From: Dermatemys mawii
Taxonomy: Eukaryota; Chordata; Testudines; Dermatemydidae
Assembly: GCA_007922305.1 (NCBI GenBank)
Contig: ML677335.1
Coordinates: 21,325,933 to 21,389,932 of the forward strand
Length of the DNA stretch: 64,000 nt
Direction of reading: 5' to 3'
A model generated the notes under the pieces. The model was given only the letters and a program-made list of their open reading frames with translations, was not told the origin of the DNA and did no database searches. This document shows positions 10,029 to 22,004 of the stretch, in pieces (within the stretch, counting starts at the first letter, position 1; each line of letters opens with the position of its first letter). The position numbers and the translations under genes are program-made.

Positions 10029-12684
10029 TACGACAGTTAAGAAATTAGAAATGTTAAGGGTTGTTGAACTCTCTGCAGATTTTCCAAGTATGAATGTTCA
10101 AAGAGGATCAGCACAAAGCAGAGTCCAGATATTTGTGTAACTGTGATGTATTACGAAAATTCTGTGTTCAATGACCCAAAAACAGACACTTTTACTCGTA
10201 TGGTAAAGATTATAATAGAACACATGGAGGAACACAATCTGGCTCACAGCCTTCAAAGAGGATTTTTATTACACTTCAAACATGACTCCTTAGCACTATA
10301 TTTTTCCTTTATGAATCTACAGCACATTTGAAATGACCAGTTTGATACATGATATCATAATATAAAGACCATGTAAAAACTGGGGAATTAAACCTTATGT
10401 ATAGTGACAAAATTAAAATTCATTTATTGCCCACAATGCCAAATGCCAACAACTGTACCACCTGGGCAGATGAAAAAGTGATTGTGAAGAAGTAGTAAAA
10501 AGCCTGTCTCCATAACCTGTTCATGCTAGGTGCTCTTCCATGTGCTTTATACAATTAGGGGTGTTTTGTTTTGTTTTTTGTTGTTGGAGGGCATTTAACA
10601 CCAATAGTTTTAAGGAAATATTTAAAGTTTTTAGGCCCCAGAATTAATGTACATCTAAATGTCATTCTGTCTTATTAGCTAAGGAGACTTTTTCCAGAAT
10701 AATCTCTTTCTTCCTGCACAGTTATTTAACCCCGTTTCTCTTCATTTCTTTGTAACCATCTCCAAAACTCATTATGTTAATACATTTATTCTCAAGAGCT
10801 AATACAAACAATGCCAGGATTTATTGGTGATCTACATCCTGCAACAGATTTTCTCAGAATGGACCCAATCCTTTATTCCTTGCTTATTCAAAACACACGT
10901 TCACTTCAGTGAACAATTAAAGTGCAGTAGAAATGCAGGATTAGGCCAAATGGTAGTATCCACATGTAATAAAACTATGGTCATATATATACAAGTCTGT
11001 TATAGCCAGGATGCTTGAAAAAACAATATGTGTCTTTAGCTTGTTATGTTATATAATGTTAACACTAATCATAGAAACTCCAGATGGTTTCTATTTCTAT
11101 CTCCCAAGGACAAGCAAATGTCAAAAAGAGAACTGCCTTAGCCACAAAACAGTGTAGAACATTCATGCTTTATGGCGAGATCTAATTGTAAAAACAAAAG
11201 GAAGGTTTTTATCAGAGCAATAAAACTAGAAATAAAGTGAACCCTACCAATCCTCCCCTTTCATTTTAAAGAAAGCCTCTGCTTGTATTTTTAAAGCTTT
11301 AGAGAAAAATGTGTAGTTGGAAATGTTTTAAAGATCTTTTATTTCTTAAATTTTGAAATGGCAGGCCAAGCTAGTGCGGGGTAGGCCAGCCCCGTCACAA
11401 ATAAATATAAAGCAAATCTTATATGCTCACAGTATTTACATCCTCTGGGAACTGAAATATTGAAGAACATCAGATCTGGTCTAATTTCAGCCCCCTGAAA
11501 AGCTCCCTTGGGCAGTAAAAATGTTTGTGAAACCAACACAAATAACCCCAAATACCTGAAATACACACCAGCCCTTACAGAAAACATCTTGATGATTTAC
11601 ATTTGATGTATCATTTAGCTCATTAAAAAGACATAGAATTACAACTAGCAACTTCACGACTGCGTTTAGATCCCACTGAAGGCAGAAAGTTCTGAAAGCT
11701 AGTCTGCTCATAACTTTGATTTTGGAAGCAGATAGTGATTCACTTAGCCTGGTTGTACAAACTAAGTAACTGTCCTGTGTGGTGGGATTAGAACGTGATA
11801 CAATATCCTGCATCATAGATCTAGTGCTTTACAGGAAGAGCACTCAATAATTTGATATTGCTGTTAAGAGACTCAGATTCATTACAAAACTTGGTTAGAG
11901 AGAAAGACCAATATAGCGTCAAAGGGCAAACACCATAATTTTGAAGTGAATAATTTTTCTACATTTCCTACTCAAATAGGTTTTCATATTAGCAATGGAA
12001 AAGTACAAAGGACCCAAATATTACAAATTAATATATTGATTTCAGTGATTTTCTTAATCAAAAGGGGACAAAAGTATCTATCCAACAGAATGACAGGTTG
12101 GATAATTTTACTGAAATATGGTAGCGTTTTCTTCCTGTATGACTAAGAAATGGTATAACAAGTGTATTCAACAAGACATCAAATGAAATAAAATATTCAG
12201 TGTTAGTCAACTATAGATAACTCAAAGTGAAATGGTGAATACAAGACACAGTTGGGTGGAAAGGTTACCATTTGTGAGCAGTATGGTCATCCCAAACTCA
12301 TGTTGATAAAATCTTTATACCCTTCCACCATTCAATATTTGCCATTTGTTTTAGCAAAAGACACAGAGTTTTTAAAGGTTTAATTGGGACTATTTTTCAT
12401 TTCCCTTTCTCTGAAAAGCTAGGCTTCCTTTGAATATGAATACAGAGAGGTAGAGCTTAAAGTTCAGAAGTTTTACCTTGATGCAGTAGGCCATACAGTG
12501 GGGGAATTTAAGATTTTATTGTTAGAATTAAGATGGTCTTAGCACCTACATTTTGAATGGACTGGAGGGAGTTATATAGATGGTAGGAAGGCAATAGAGA
12601 AGGAAGCTGAAGTGATTAAGATGGGAAACAATGATGGGCATGGAAGAGGATTTTGGTTGTATGGATAGAAAAGGCCAGATCTTA
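10029..12684. other. Unique sequence, no gene recognised
   Basis: About 2.6 kb of AT-rich DNA. Short frames (the longest about 109 codons on the minus strand near 11487-11816) show no family resemblance. I recognise no repeat. Confidence 0.5.
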
Positions 12685-13290
12685 GTCCTGGTCTACAGTA
12701 CACGATTATATCGAATTTAAACTCAATCCGTCCACACAACCAAACCCGTTTCGTTGACTTAAAGGGCTCTTAAAATCGATTTCTGTACTCCTCCCTGGCA
12801 AGAGAGTAGCAGTAAAATTGACCTTGCTGGTTCAAATTTGGGGTACTGTGGATGCAAGTCGATGGTATTGGCCTCCAGGAGGTATTCCAGAATGCTCCAT
12901 TGTGACCACTCTGGACAGTGGTTTCAACTCAGATGCACTAGCCAGGTAACCACGAAATGCTCCGGGAACTTCTGAATTTCATTTCCTGCAGCCCCAGAAT
13001 CTCAAAAGAGCTCCAGCATGGACCGAATGGGAGGTACTGGATCTGATCACAGTATGGGGAGAAGAATCTGTGCAAAAAAATGGAATGTCAGTAGGCAGCG
13101 GAGATTGCGGGGACTGTCGGATAACTACTCACAGTGCATTGCTCCCAGAGTCGATGCTAACCAAGGTACTGTGGACACACTCTGCCGACTTAACACACTT
13201 AAGTCGACTGTATAAAATCGACTGTATAAAATCTTTTCCAAAAAATTGACTTCTGTAAATTCAACCTAATTTCGTACTGTAGACATATTC
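12685..13290 (+). mobile_element. Harbinger non-autonomous element with MYB-like relic
   Basis: The inverted ends GTCCTGGTCTACAGTAC and GTACTGTAGACATATTC are flanked by TTA (12682-12684 and 13291-13293). At about 606 bp it is longer than the other MITEs here. It keeps part of the second Harbinger gene (see 13001-13075) but no DDE transposase, which points to internal deletion of an autonomous parent. Confidence 0.85.
13001..13075 (+). pseudogene. Relic of Harbinger MYB/SANT-like DNA-binding gene
   Basis: This frame reads LKRAPAWTEWEVLDLITVWG then EESVQ. It is the start of a trihelix/MYB-SANT-like domain, whose typical form is W-T-x-x-E-V-x-x-L-x-x-I/L-W. Harbinger elements carry such a gene beside their transposase to bring it to TIRs. 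The frame is lost soon after, and the ATG at 13018 is in a different frame. The relic is non-functional. Confidence 0.72.
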
Positions 13291-13360
13291 TTAGAAACTT
13301 CATGGAGGAAGAAGCAGCTACATTTGAACACGGATGGCAAGCCAAGGAAGAGCAAGACAT

Positions 13361-13361
<1 letters not shown>

Positions 13362-13408
<47 letters not shown>
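13362..13408. repeat. (AG)n microsatellite
   Basis: About 23 uninterrupted AG units. Confidence 0.98.
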
Positions 13409-13412
<4 letters not shown>

Positions 13413-15627
13413 TAGTTCCTCCTTCCAGCCTCCTTTGTTCTAGCTATATGACTCCCATCATCAAGGTATCTGAGCTGCTCACATATACTGAAGAATGTGT
13501 CCTCACAACAGCCCTGTGTAGTTTCATGGAAATGTTGCGGATTGTGGGGGGAGAATGGCGGGAGAGAGAGGGAGGAAAACAGAACAATCTAATTATGCCC
13601 AAGCAGTTTAATTTGATTTGACCTGTAGCAAAAGCTATTTTTCCAGAAAATCAGTTTGTGTGCAGTAAAATCAAAGTGTGCACATCACTCATGATGGGGC
13701 TGAGGGTGCTGTAAGGAACACTGACAGTCCACAAGGTGAGTCTGGTTTCTGAAACATAATTAAAGCCCTTCATTTTTTATTTTTACTGTTTTTTAACTGA
13801 AAAATTCCCAGGATTTTAAAAAAAAGCTATTCAGTTTTTTACAGATTTTTGCCCAAATTTTGGACCACTCATACACATGAAAATACTGATTTTATTAGAA
13901 AATCCAAAACATTACAACAGGCACATGTGCTTATGTTAATAATACATTAGTTTAAGTATAAATGCAAAGCTGTCAAAGTAAGTGACATAATGAAAGATTC
14001 ACACCTGCAAGCACATGCGTATGTGTATGTACTGTTAATGCACAGTTCATTAAACTGTTTTCTCTTTCAATACTCCTGCTTCTCTTTATATGTTGCTTTT
14101 TTCTGCCCTCATGTTCCCCAATACTAACCCCAATATTTACCCAGAAAACACTATCATTAATTTTTGCACTGATTATTACCTTTTTTTTAGTTTTTGTAAT
14201 AAATAAACCAATAAATTCCCAGGAAATTTTAAACAAAATGAAAACCACAAACAAAAGGCCTTACACACAATGCAATGAGCTGTGTGTTTGCTCTGCAGCA
14301 TACAGTACAGGCCAAGCGTGGCTCTGCAGCATCTTTCTACTTTTCTTTCAGAGCACTATCCAGACCAGATTCATTCAAACTAATCCCCTTTGTCAGGTCT
14401 AGTTTATTAACTCATTCTAGGTAAAATAACTCACCTCTTTAGCCACTCAAGTTCAGGCCCCCTCTTGGTCCATGTAAGAGTCCTGGTCAGTTTCTTTCTC
14501 CTGTTTAGGAGACCCCAGTCGCCTTCTTGGAGCCGAGCTTTACTTCATTCAGTCCATCCTCTTAAGACTGGAACCCCCAGCTCTCCTTCTTGGAGCTGGA
14601 GTTGTAATTTAGACCAGCTGTAGAGCCTTAGCCTGCTTCCCCAACCAGTCCTTTCATCCTTGGGCTAGGAGGTTCAGCAGGCAGATCTCCTCTCACTAAT
14701 ATCTCACTTATTTTGAAGGAAGGCACAGAATATATAGTCTTTTTTCCAGAGCTTGTCCCAACTGGCTGGGAGAGAGGGGAACCCTGCACCCTCCCCATCA
14801 CAAGGCTCCTAGTCCTGAGCCTTTAAAGAAACAGGAGCCTTGGTTTTTCCCAGGCCTTAATTATTACCCTGCAACCATTTGTCCCTCTCCCAACACCTAG
14901 TTCTGCCTTCCCTAGTTCTTCTCCCATTTGAAAGCATGTCATGAGTTAATGGGACACACCACAGGGCAGGTGTTGATGTTTAGTCTTTACTGCCCTTCAG
15001 GGGACAGTCACTCAGTTACACAGACCTGCTGACACATAAGTGGGCACTTCATCATCTAGCCAGCAGAGCACTCCCGACTCTTGTTGGTTGTTGGGAGCAG
15101 GGATTTCCTCTCATCTAGGTTTAGTATTAAGGAAATCCTGAAATTTTTTCCCTAGTTTGTTTTTGGAGGGAAGCTCAGAAAAAGTGGTGGTGAGAACTGG
15201 AGAGTCTTTGCTGGTGGAGTCTTTGCTGCTCGGAAACTGTAATCAAGTTTCTAATGATAGTGTCAGAGTGGGAGTCACCAGGTGACACAGTTGTTTTATA
15301 AGTTCTTTTTCTTAGCATGCAAGCACAGTTCCATTTTTGAAGAAATGCTTTATTGTTACTTTTGTGATGATATTTCTTTTGGGGGGTGCTGTGGCAAGGG
15401 GCAAACTCTCCTGTTGACTTCCTAAAGCTCTCTAACGAGAGTCAATTCTTGGGGCATAGGAGTTCCCTGGAAACTGCATATTGATCTTAGCTATGTTTCC
15501 AGAAAGAAAGGATTGCCTGCATGCTGTTTATGATCACCTCTGTTCAAAGAAAGGTCTACATAGTAAATAAAACAATTTACACTAAAAAATACTGAGACGT
15601 CTGTTTCACTTTCAACAGGAGATGAAC
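13409..15627. other. Unclassified; GC-richer block at 14270-15120
   Basis: No gene is recognised. From about 14270 to 15120 the DNA is richer in C and T than its surroundings and repeats phrases such as CTTCTTGGAGCCGAG and CTTCTTGGAGCTGGAG. It could be an old LTR in reverse, but I found no termini or duplication. Confidence 0.3.
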
Positions 15628-15629
15628 CT

Positions 15630-15690
15630 ACCAGGTTCCAAAATTATTATTATTTATTATTTTATTACCATAGTGCCTACAAACCCTTGT
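15630..15690 (-). repeat. LINE 3'-tail relic (L3/CR1-type)
   Basis: TTATTATTATTTATTATTTT followed by TTACCATAGTGCCTACAAAC is the reverse of the tail ending in GTAGGCACTA and (AATA)n. Confidence 0.5.
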
Positions 15691-16165
15691 GACAGGATCT
15701 GAGAGAGGGGGATAATGGGTGACACTGAAAGAAACCAGGTGGTGGCCAGAAAAAGAGAGAGTCTGCCTGCCTGAATAGAGAGGTGATGATGAAGAAGCCC
15801 AGCAGAAAGAAAAAGTCCTTGGATCTTGACTAGCACAAGGTGGCAAGCAGATGAGAAGCCATCAAGCAGCCCTGGAGTGGAGTAGTTTCATATGGTAGAC
15901 CCTGAAAGAAGGGCAGGAATTGGACTGCTAAGGGGACAGAGTACCCCAGAAGGGATGGACTAATTTGTGATCTGGCCAGAGGGCCACCTTACAGGAAGAG
16001 AGACCACCAGAGTGGGAAGTGACGCCATATGTGGCCAGAGCTGCTGTGCCATACCTGGCCATGAGGAGACACTCCTGTACTGAGAGAACCCCTTCATAGG
16101 AGGATAACCTACATGAAGCAGAGCACCCTCACTGTCCCGTCCACAAACACAGACCAACTTCACTT
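15688..16165. repeat. Probable LTR-retroelement fragment
   Basis: It begins near TTGTGACAGGATCTGAGAG. Phrases such as GGACTAATTTGTGATCTGGC, CAGAGGGCCACCTTACAGG and CTCCTGTACTGAGAGAACCC match my recollection of a dispersed turtle LTR-type repeat. No termini, duplication or protein motif were found. Confidence 0.35.
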
Positions 16166-16239
16166 AATTTCAGAGCGCCAGGGTAAAAGACAGGAGAAGA
16201 TCCTTCTGTAATCATGGCAACAACAAAAACAGCTGCAAG

Positions 16240-16345
16240 TGAAATTATGTCAGCAGCAGCAGAAGCAGCAACACCACAGGCAGGAGCAGGGCAGCAATGA
16301 TAGCAGCATTAAGTGTAACAGCAGCAGATGTAGTAGATGCTGTGC
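16240..16345. repeat. Impure CAG/AGC-rich tract
   Basis: Interrupted CAG and AGC units, such as GTCAGCAGCAGCAGAAGCAG. The pattern is low complexity, not a clean array. Confidence 0.6.
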
Positions 16346-16719
16346 CTGCAGCTTCCTCCGCTTGTGAACCAGAGCCAACAGGGATAGCAGTTAATCGTCC
16401 TGAACAGTGAAAACAAGTGCTTCCCCTGCCCCGGTAACCCACGAGCTGGAGAGACCACTCTGTTTGCTATTACTAGCCTGTGGAGTACAGTATTCAATGG
16501 TGTTTCAAGAAAGCAAGCAAGACACTTACTAAGGTTAAGGCTGTTGGCCCCCAGTTCTTGGTTGCAGGATTGGTCCTGCTGACAGTTTCTAACTGTAGAC
16601 TTGGGCCTCTATAACTTATTTTTAAATTAGAGGAGCTTCATATTTGTCCTGTTCCTGCCCCCTTCATCTAGAGTTGGTAGCAAGCCAATTTATAGCTACC
16701 TTTGGCTTTGCCTTGTAGA

Positions 16720-17900
16720 CTCCCTACATTACATCTTAAAGTACCAAGCGCCGTGAAAGCATTTACATATGCACGCACACTGGCATCTCTAAAAGTACTG
16801 TGACTGAATGCACCTGTCTTAACACCCCGCACACCACTGTAATAACCTTTGCGCAAAATATGCCTTGTGAGGTAACATTTGAAAACTAATAATTTGCTGG
16901 TCATTAATATCATGGTGAAATGTATAATGTATGTGAAGTTGTGAATTTCTCCTCTTTGGTGTTGGTAGCACATGTTCAAGCTCATGTAGCCCCGGTTAGG
17001 CAGGAGTGGTTAAGCGGGTCCACTGATACCACAGAGTAATGTGTGTCTACCTCAATTTACATATAAGTAGTAAACAAGCTCCTTGAGGCAGCAAGAGGGA
17101 GACAAGACAAATCTGCATTTTAGCAAACAATAACATGAAACCTCGTTCACCATCAGAATCTAGGGCCTCACAGCAGGAATAAAATTCATCTAGAGGTAGG
17201 TAGCCCTTGTGAAAATACATTTCAAAGGGAGACTGGACTGCAAAGGTGAGTGGCAAAAACTTTCCAATTTTTCCCTTCCTATCCGTCTCTCACTCGTTCA
17301 CCTAAGGTGACAAAAGAAACAGCCTTTGGGTGCAGATCTTGGCCTGAGGATTTGGTCAGCAGTGTCACTGGAAACATGTGGTGAGGAATTTCATCTTGAC
17401 ACAAATCTAGTTTGTTAAATTTTAATACTAAGAAGAGTTTTAATTTTATCTTGTAGCCATTTCTGACTTTAATGCTTAAACTTGTATTTACTTAAAATCT
17501 CTCTCTCTGTAGTTAAATAGACTTGCTTTACTCTTTAATCAAAACTAATCCAATGTTGTGTTTAAACTGAATTTTGCAGGTAACTCCATTTAAAGGAACA
17601 AACTGTTAGATATGGATCTCCTTGAGGGGCAACGGACCTAAAATATCTGAACTGTCCAGGAGAGGGCTGGGAGTGTGCTGGGATCACTCTGAAAGTGGTA
17701 ACCAAGGCTGATGGAAGCCAGAGTGAGACTAGATTGTGCTGTCAGACTGCAGCTATATACAGACACTCAGGGCAGGTCCTGCATGTTGTCTGGTTGTTTG
17801 TGATGATCCCAGGCTGGAAATGACAACTGCAAAGCATTGTGAGGCGCCTCAGTTGCAGGATAGGTGGAAACACTGGTCTGGATTGCAACCTCAAATGTCA
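16720..17900. repeat. Candidate long dispersed repeat (LTR-like)
   Basis: ATATGCCTTGTGAGGTAACA followed by TTGAAAACTAATAATTTGCT and a GGTGAAATGTATAATG stretch match a recurrent turtle repeat that I recall. Further right, CCCAGGCTGGAAATGACAAC and similar phrases may belong to the same element. No ends or duplication were confirmed. Confidence 0.3.
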
Positions 17901-18750
17901 TAAGTACATAGTGTATTAATCTTTTTTAAAAAAATTACAAACATGATTTGGAAACTGTCAGCACATACACTGTACACATGCAGCAGCATTCATGTGCCTG
18001 GTACTTTGCAAAATGACAATGTATAATTTTCAAATGCATCAAAAAAGCACTGCCAGTCATCATTTTCAAGATCGTGCTAATTGCTTGAAAAGCAAAGGGC
18101 TTGATTCTAAAATTAAAAACAGCTTGATGCAGGCAGTGGAAAGGAAACCTTGCTGCGAGGTTCAAGGCATTAATCTTAAAATAGTTTTATCACTTTGGGT
18201 CTTGTTTTCCACATGCATAGAGCTGCCCACGCGTCCGTACAGAATGGCTGGTTCAAGATTAAAGGCAGCACCAAAACAAAGAAAAAAAAGGAAGCCTCCA
18301 TTAGAAAGGGCACAGTGTGTTTCTCTTCTTTAACAAGCTGCACCAGGCAGTTCCTTTGACTGTAAGAATGCAATACACAAAATCAATTAGAGCTACATAT
18401 ACCACACTTTGGTACATTTTGTTTGGTTTTGCCACAAGGGACTCCCTAAAAGCACCCATACAGTCCCTTTAGTTAAGCATCAGCCAAGCTGTCCATGAAA
18501 AGTTCTGGTTTTCAGAAATGTATAACATTACAAATTAAATAGTCTAATGTGGATGAGACAAAAGTGTTTTAATCTCCTGCTCATTCTAATTCCGGGCTTT
18601 TCCTCCTCTTCCTCATTCAATCTTTTAAATAACTCACCATTAGGTTTCTCTCTCCCCGATTCCTTATCCCGGAAGCTGTCATCTATCATGGCCCCCAGCT
18701 CCTGCCTGTCCATTTTGACATTGCTTCTCCCTCTTCTTCTCTTGAAAATT
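17901..18750. other. Unique sequence, no gene recognised
   Basis: No repeat is recognised. CCCACGCGTCCG, a CpG-dense 12-mer, stands out at 18226-18237. Confidence 0.5.
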
Positions 18751-18751
18751 T

Positions 18752-18793
18752 CCCACTTTCATCCTTGGTGACTTCAACTTCTATGCTGATGTC
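18752..18793 (+). pseudogene. LINE endonuclease relic (L2/L3-like)
   Basis: In one frame the sequence reads PTFILGDFNFYADV. LGDFN-x-x-x-D is the signature of the apurinic-type endonuclease of non-LTR retrotransposons. Flanking frames contain stops. The surrounding 18570-18930 probably derives from the same LINE, but only this core is clear. Confidence 0.55.
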
Positions 18794-18930
18794 CCATTGG
18801 ACCCATTAAACCTCACACGACTTTGTTCATAACTCCTCATATAACCTTCAAACGTGGAACAAGGGCTCCACTCACAAAATGGCCACAGAGAATGGATACA
18901 GCTCTCTCTCTCTCTGATCTGTCAATGGTG

Positions 18931-19648
18931 AATTCATTCTTTCAGAGAGTCACTTAATTTCCTCTAGCATTTCCCACTGACCCCTGCCATACAGCTTTTC
19001 CAGGATCTCCAAATCATCAGTGTCTGTGATTCCCTTGTCATGCTCAGTCCCCTCAGTGGAGCCATTGGCTCCCATCTGCAAGCTGGAGCAGACCTGTGGC
19101 AGCACTAAGTTGCAAAGGGGTCAGGGTGGCCTCCAAACAGCTCCAGGATCAGGAAAATGCAAAAGTATCATAACATCAGTTTCATCCTCCCCTTCCCTCA
19201 TCATTCCCCTGTGGTTCTGCATTGATCATTGTTCAAATGAACAAGACAATCCAGCCCAAGATCTCCAAGGAGAATCAGTTTTAAGGCTGATCATTTTTAT
19301 AACTATTTAATTTGGCAGTGTCCCTCATGTTTCTAGATAGAAAACTTGCTTGCCCTTGGCTAATGAACTTCAGTGAAAAATCTGGATTTAGTAGTTTTAT
19401 ATTTGAAACAGCAGTATAAAGAAAATTCCCTGGAACGCTTGATCATTCCCTCTGGGCTTTTTACTGATACATCAGCAGCATCTGTACAAAAGAATTTTCT
19501 GCAGTTCATAGTGAGATGATGTATTCTGCTGTACTAAACAGATTCCTATTGAAAATTGGGCTTTGGTCTCAGGCTCCTTATACAATGAAAGGCAGGAAAC
19601 AAATGTCAGAGGACAGCAGTCTACTATATAAGCATCTACTGTGTCTTA
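18931..19648. other. No recognised feature
   Basis: Probably partly old LINE-derived DNA continuing from the endonuclease relic. Nothing further can be assigned. Confidence 0.4.
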
Positions 19649-19921
19649 GGGCACTAGCGGGGTCGACCTAAGATACGCAACTTCAGCTATTTAAATAGCG
19701 TGGCTGAAGTTGGCGAATCTTAGGTTGACTTACCTGGCATCCTCACGGCAGCAGCAGGCTCCCTCATCGACTCCTCTTCCACTTCTCGGCGAGCTGGAGT
19801 ACCGGAGTCGACAGGGAGTGTCTTTGGCGATCGATTTATCACATCTAGATGAGACGTGATAAATGGATCCCTGATAGATCAATCAGTATCCGCCGATCCA
19901 GTGGGTAGTGAAGACCAAGCC
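19649..19921. mobile_element. Harbinger-type MITE, copy 2 of 3 (inverted)
   Basis: It is flanked by TTA (19646-19648 and 19922-19924). It starts GGGCACTAGCGGGGTCGACC and ends AGTGAAGACCAAGCC. The palindrome around CTTCAGCTATTTAAATAGCG lies at the left, the mirror of its place in copies 1 and 3. Confidence 0.9.
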
Positions 19922-20051
19922 TTAGTGCATGGACTGGCATTAGAGGCACTTGCCCTATTCCATACCTTCCAAGCTGGGGAAGCCTTTGACACGAATGATA
20001 GCTATTTCTCTGGACTCTAAGTAAAATGTTCAATAGCACCTAAGTTACTAA

Positions 20052-20383
20052 GGCTATGTCTACACTACAGCTTATGTTGGCATAACTTATGTCACTCGAG
20101 AGTGTGAATAAACCAACCCCCTGACTGACATAAATTACACCAACATATGCACCAGTATGGACATCTCTATGTCAGCAGGAGATGCTCTCCCTCCGATATA
20201 GCTACCGCCACTAAGCTGACGAGAGAGAGATCTCTCATCAGCTTAGTGGCGGTAGCTATATTGGAGGGAGTGGGGGTGGTTTAATTATGCCAACAAGAGA
20301 GCTCTCTCCCATTGGCATGGAGCGGCTACACAGAATACCTTACAGCGATGCAGCTGCCATGTGTCCAAAGTGTAGACACAGCC
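20052..20383. mobile_element. Harbinger-type MITE (second family)
   Basis: The ends are GGCTATGTCTACACT and AGTGTAGACACAGCC. A strong internal palindrome has arms at 20191-20226 and 20231-20265 (GATATAGCTACCGCCACTAA and its mirror). The left flank TAA fits a Harbinger site; the right flank is degraded. Confidence 0.85.
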
Positions 20384-20384
20384 A

Positions 20385-20548
20385 GAAATCTTCTTCAATT
20401 CTGGGAAATGTATTCAGACTCTCACAGCTAAACACAAAATGCAACAAATGTTTAGCATAATAGTTAACACATATTTCAAGGGACCATTCAAGGAGAAGTG
20501 GCCTGTTAACATCCCTCCAGTCATAGGGTGAAAAGGAAGGGAGGGAAG
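20385..20548. repeat. Dispersed repeat fragment (same family as 32971 and 54190)
   Basis: TTCAATTCTGGGAAATGTAT, then GTTTAGCATAATAGTTAACA, CATATTTCAAGGGACCATTC and GAGAAGTGGCCTGTTAACAT follow a dispersed amniote repeat. Its upstream part, as I recall it, is the TTGGACCAACTTCTGTTGG segment seen at 32971 and 54190. The right side is cut by the next MITE. Class is unresolved. Confidence 0.55.
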
Positions 20549-20551
20549 TTA

Positions 20552-20780
20552 CTTGACTACAGTGCCACTTTACAGAGCTGCAACTTTCTCACTCAGAGCG
20601 TGAAAAAACATCCCTCGTAGCGCTGCAAGTTTCAGCACTGTAAAGTGACAGTGCAGACAGTGCACCAGCGCTGGGATTAGCACTGCCAGAGCTGGTAGCT
20701 ACACCCCTCGTGGGGGGAAGGTTTTTTTAAAGCATTGGGAGAGCTCTCCCAACTTTAAGGTTGCTAGTGAAGACATACCC
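20552..20780. mobile_element. Harbinger-type MITE (third family)
   Basis: The ends are CTTGACTACAGTG and AGTGAAGACATACCC, flanked by TTA at 20549-20551 and 20781-20783. The interior GCTGCAACTTTCTCACTCAG to TAGCGCTGCAAGTTTCAGC is palindromic. The right-hand TTA is shared with the next MITE. Confidence 0.8.
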
Positions 20781-20783
20781 TTA

Positions 20784-21047
20784 GGCTACATCTACACTAG
20801 AAGTGCTGCAGCTGCACAGGTTCTATAGCACTTGTGGTGAAGGTGCTGTAAACCGACAGGAGAGAGCTCTCCTGTCAGCTTAATTACTCCACCTCCCACA
20901 AGAGGCAGAGAGCAGCTCCTCCTGCCGACATAGCACTGTCCACACCAGTGCTTAGGTTGGTGTAATTTATGTCACTCAGGGCTGTGGATTATGCACACCC
21001 CTTACTGATATATGTTATGCCAAAGTAAGTTTGGTGTACACAAGATC
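20784..21047. mobile_element. Harbinger-type MITE abutting the previous one
   Basis: It starts GGCTACATCTACACT, ends GTGTACACAAGATC and is flanked by TTA at 20781-20783 and 21048-21050. It is related to 20052-20383 in reverse orientation, sharing TTATGTCACTC and the GGTGTAATT segment. Confidence 0.82.
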
Positions 21048-21050
21048 TTA

Positions 21051-22004
21051 GGCACTTTTAAAAGCTAAACTGTATTTGGACAGACCAGGATGGTGCTTGG
21101 CCACTAAGCAGCAGCCAGCCTCACGGCCTAGGACACGGATGCACACAAAAGAATCTGTAGCTAAGCTAAGCATCTGTAGTAGATTCTCACAGTAATATGC
21201 TGGTTCTATTAAATTCCGAGATAAGCATTCCTTTACAATTAAAATGTTCTACTTCAAAGATCTCCTTGTTTTTGAATTATTTTCCGCTTTTACATTACAC
21301 ATGAACTCTCTGTTCCTTACCTGAAGGTGATTTTGGCTTCTGTGTTTTACAGTAAAAGTCAGTTTGTAAAAACTTTTGAACTTTTGTAAGTTTCTTCTCT
21401 CTCTCTCTGCTCTTCTTCTTTTTGAAATTGACCTAGTGGCTTCTTTCATTTGCCTACAGTGAAAAATCTCTAGGCTTTGCGGTTTCAGACTATTTCAATA
21501 CATCATTACTGAGGTGTGGGCATGAGTCTAACTAGGACTTCTGTCTTCTGACTTAGTGTAAGTAGCAATTAGCTTTTCTGGAACCGTTAAAAATAGCAGT
21601 GTTTGCTGTGGAATTGTTTCTTCCCTGCAACCACATGCAGGATGTTATACCAGGCTTGTATTTGTAATATTAGTGATATCATCATGGAATAAAAATGCCG
21701 TTATTAGCAATAACAATTCTCAGCTTGCCCCTTTGGTTAAAAACCTGTCATTGGTAACTTCAAAAATAAACCTGCGTCATTCACTGAAAGCACTTCTGCC
21801 AGTCTCAGTCCCAACTATTTGTGAGGGTTACAAATGTTTTCATATATTAGTGACACTGTTAGGCTCCTGGTGGAACACAGTTATTTTATGCAGAATACTG
21901 CTGCCAACCTTTCACCTACACTACAAAGAAATGTGACCTTATCCTGTCCCCAAATAACTCTATTAGTTTCCCATTCTTTTCAGGATTATTAACTCAAGGC
22001 ACCA
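21051..22004. other. No recognised feature
   Basis: AT-rich unique-looking sequence with no gene or repeat that I recognise. Confidence 0.5.

Noticed and set aside
16245..16442. Leu/Ala-rich minus-strand frame that looks like a membrane segment
   Set aside because: It is a translation of the impure CAG/AGC tract.
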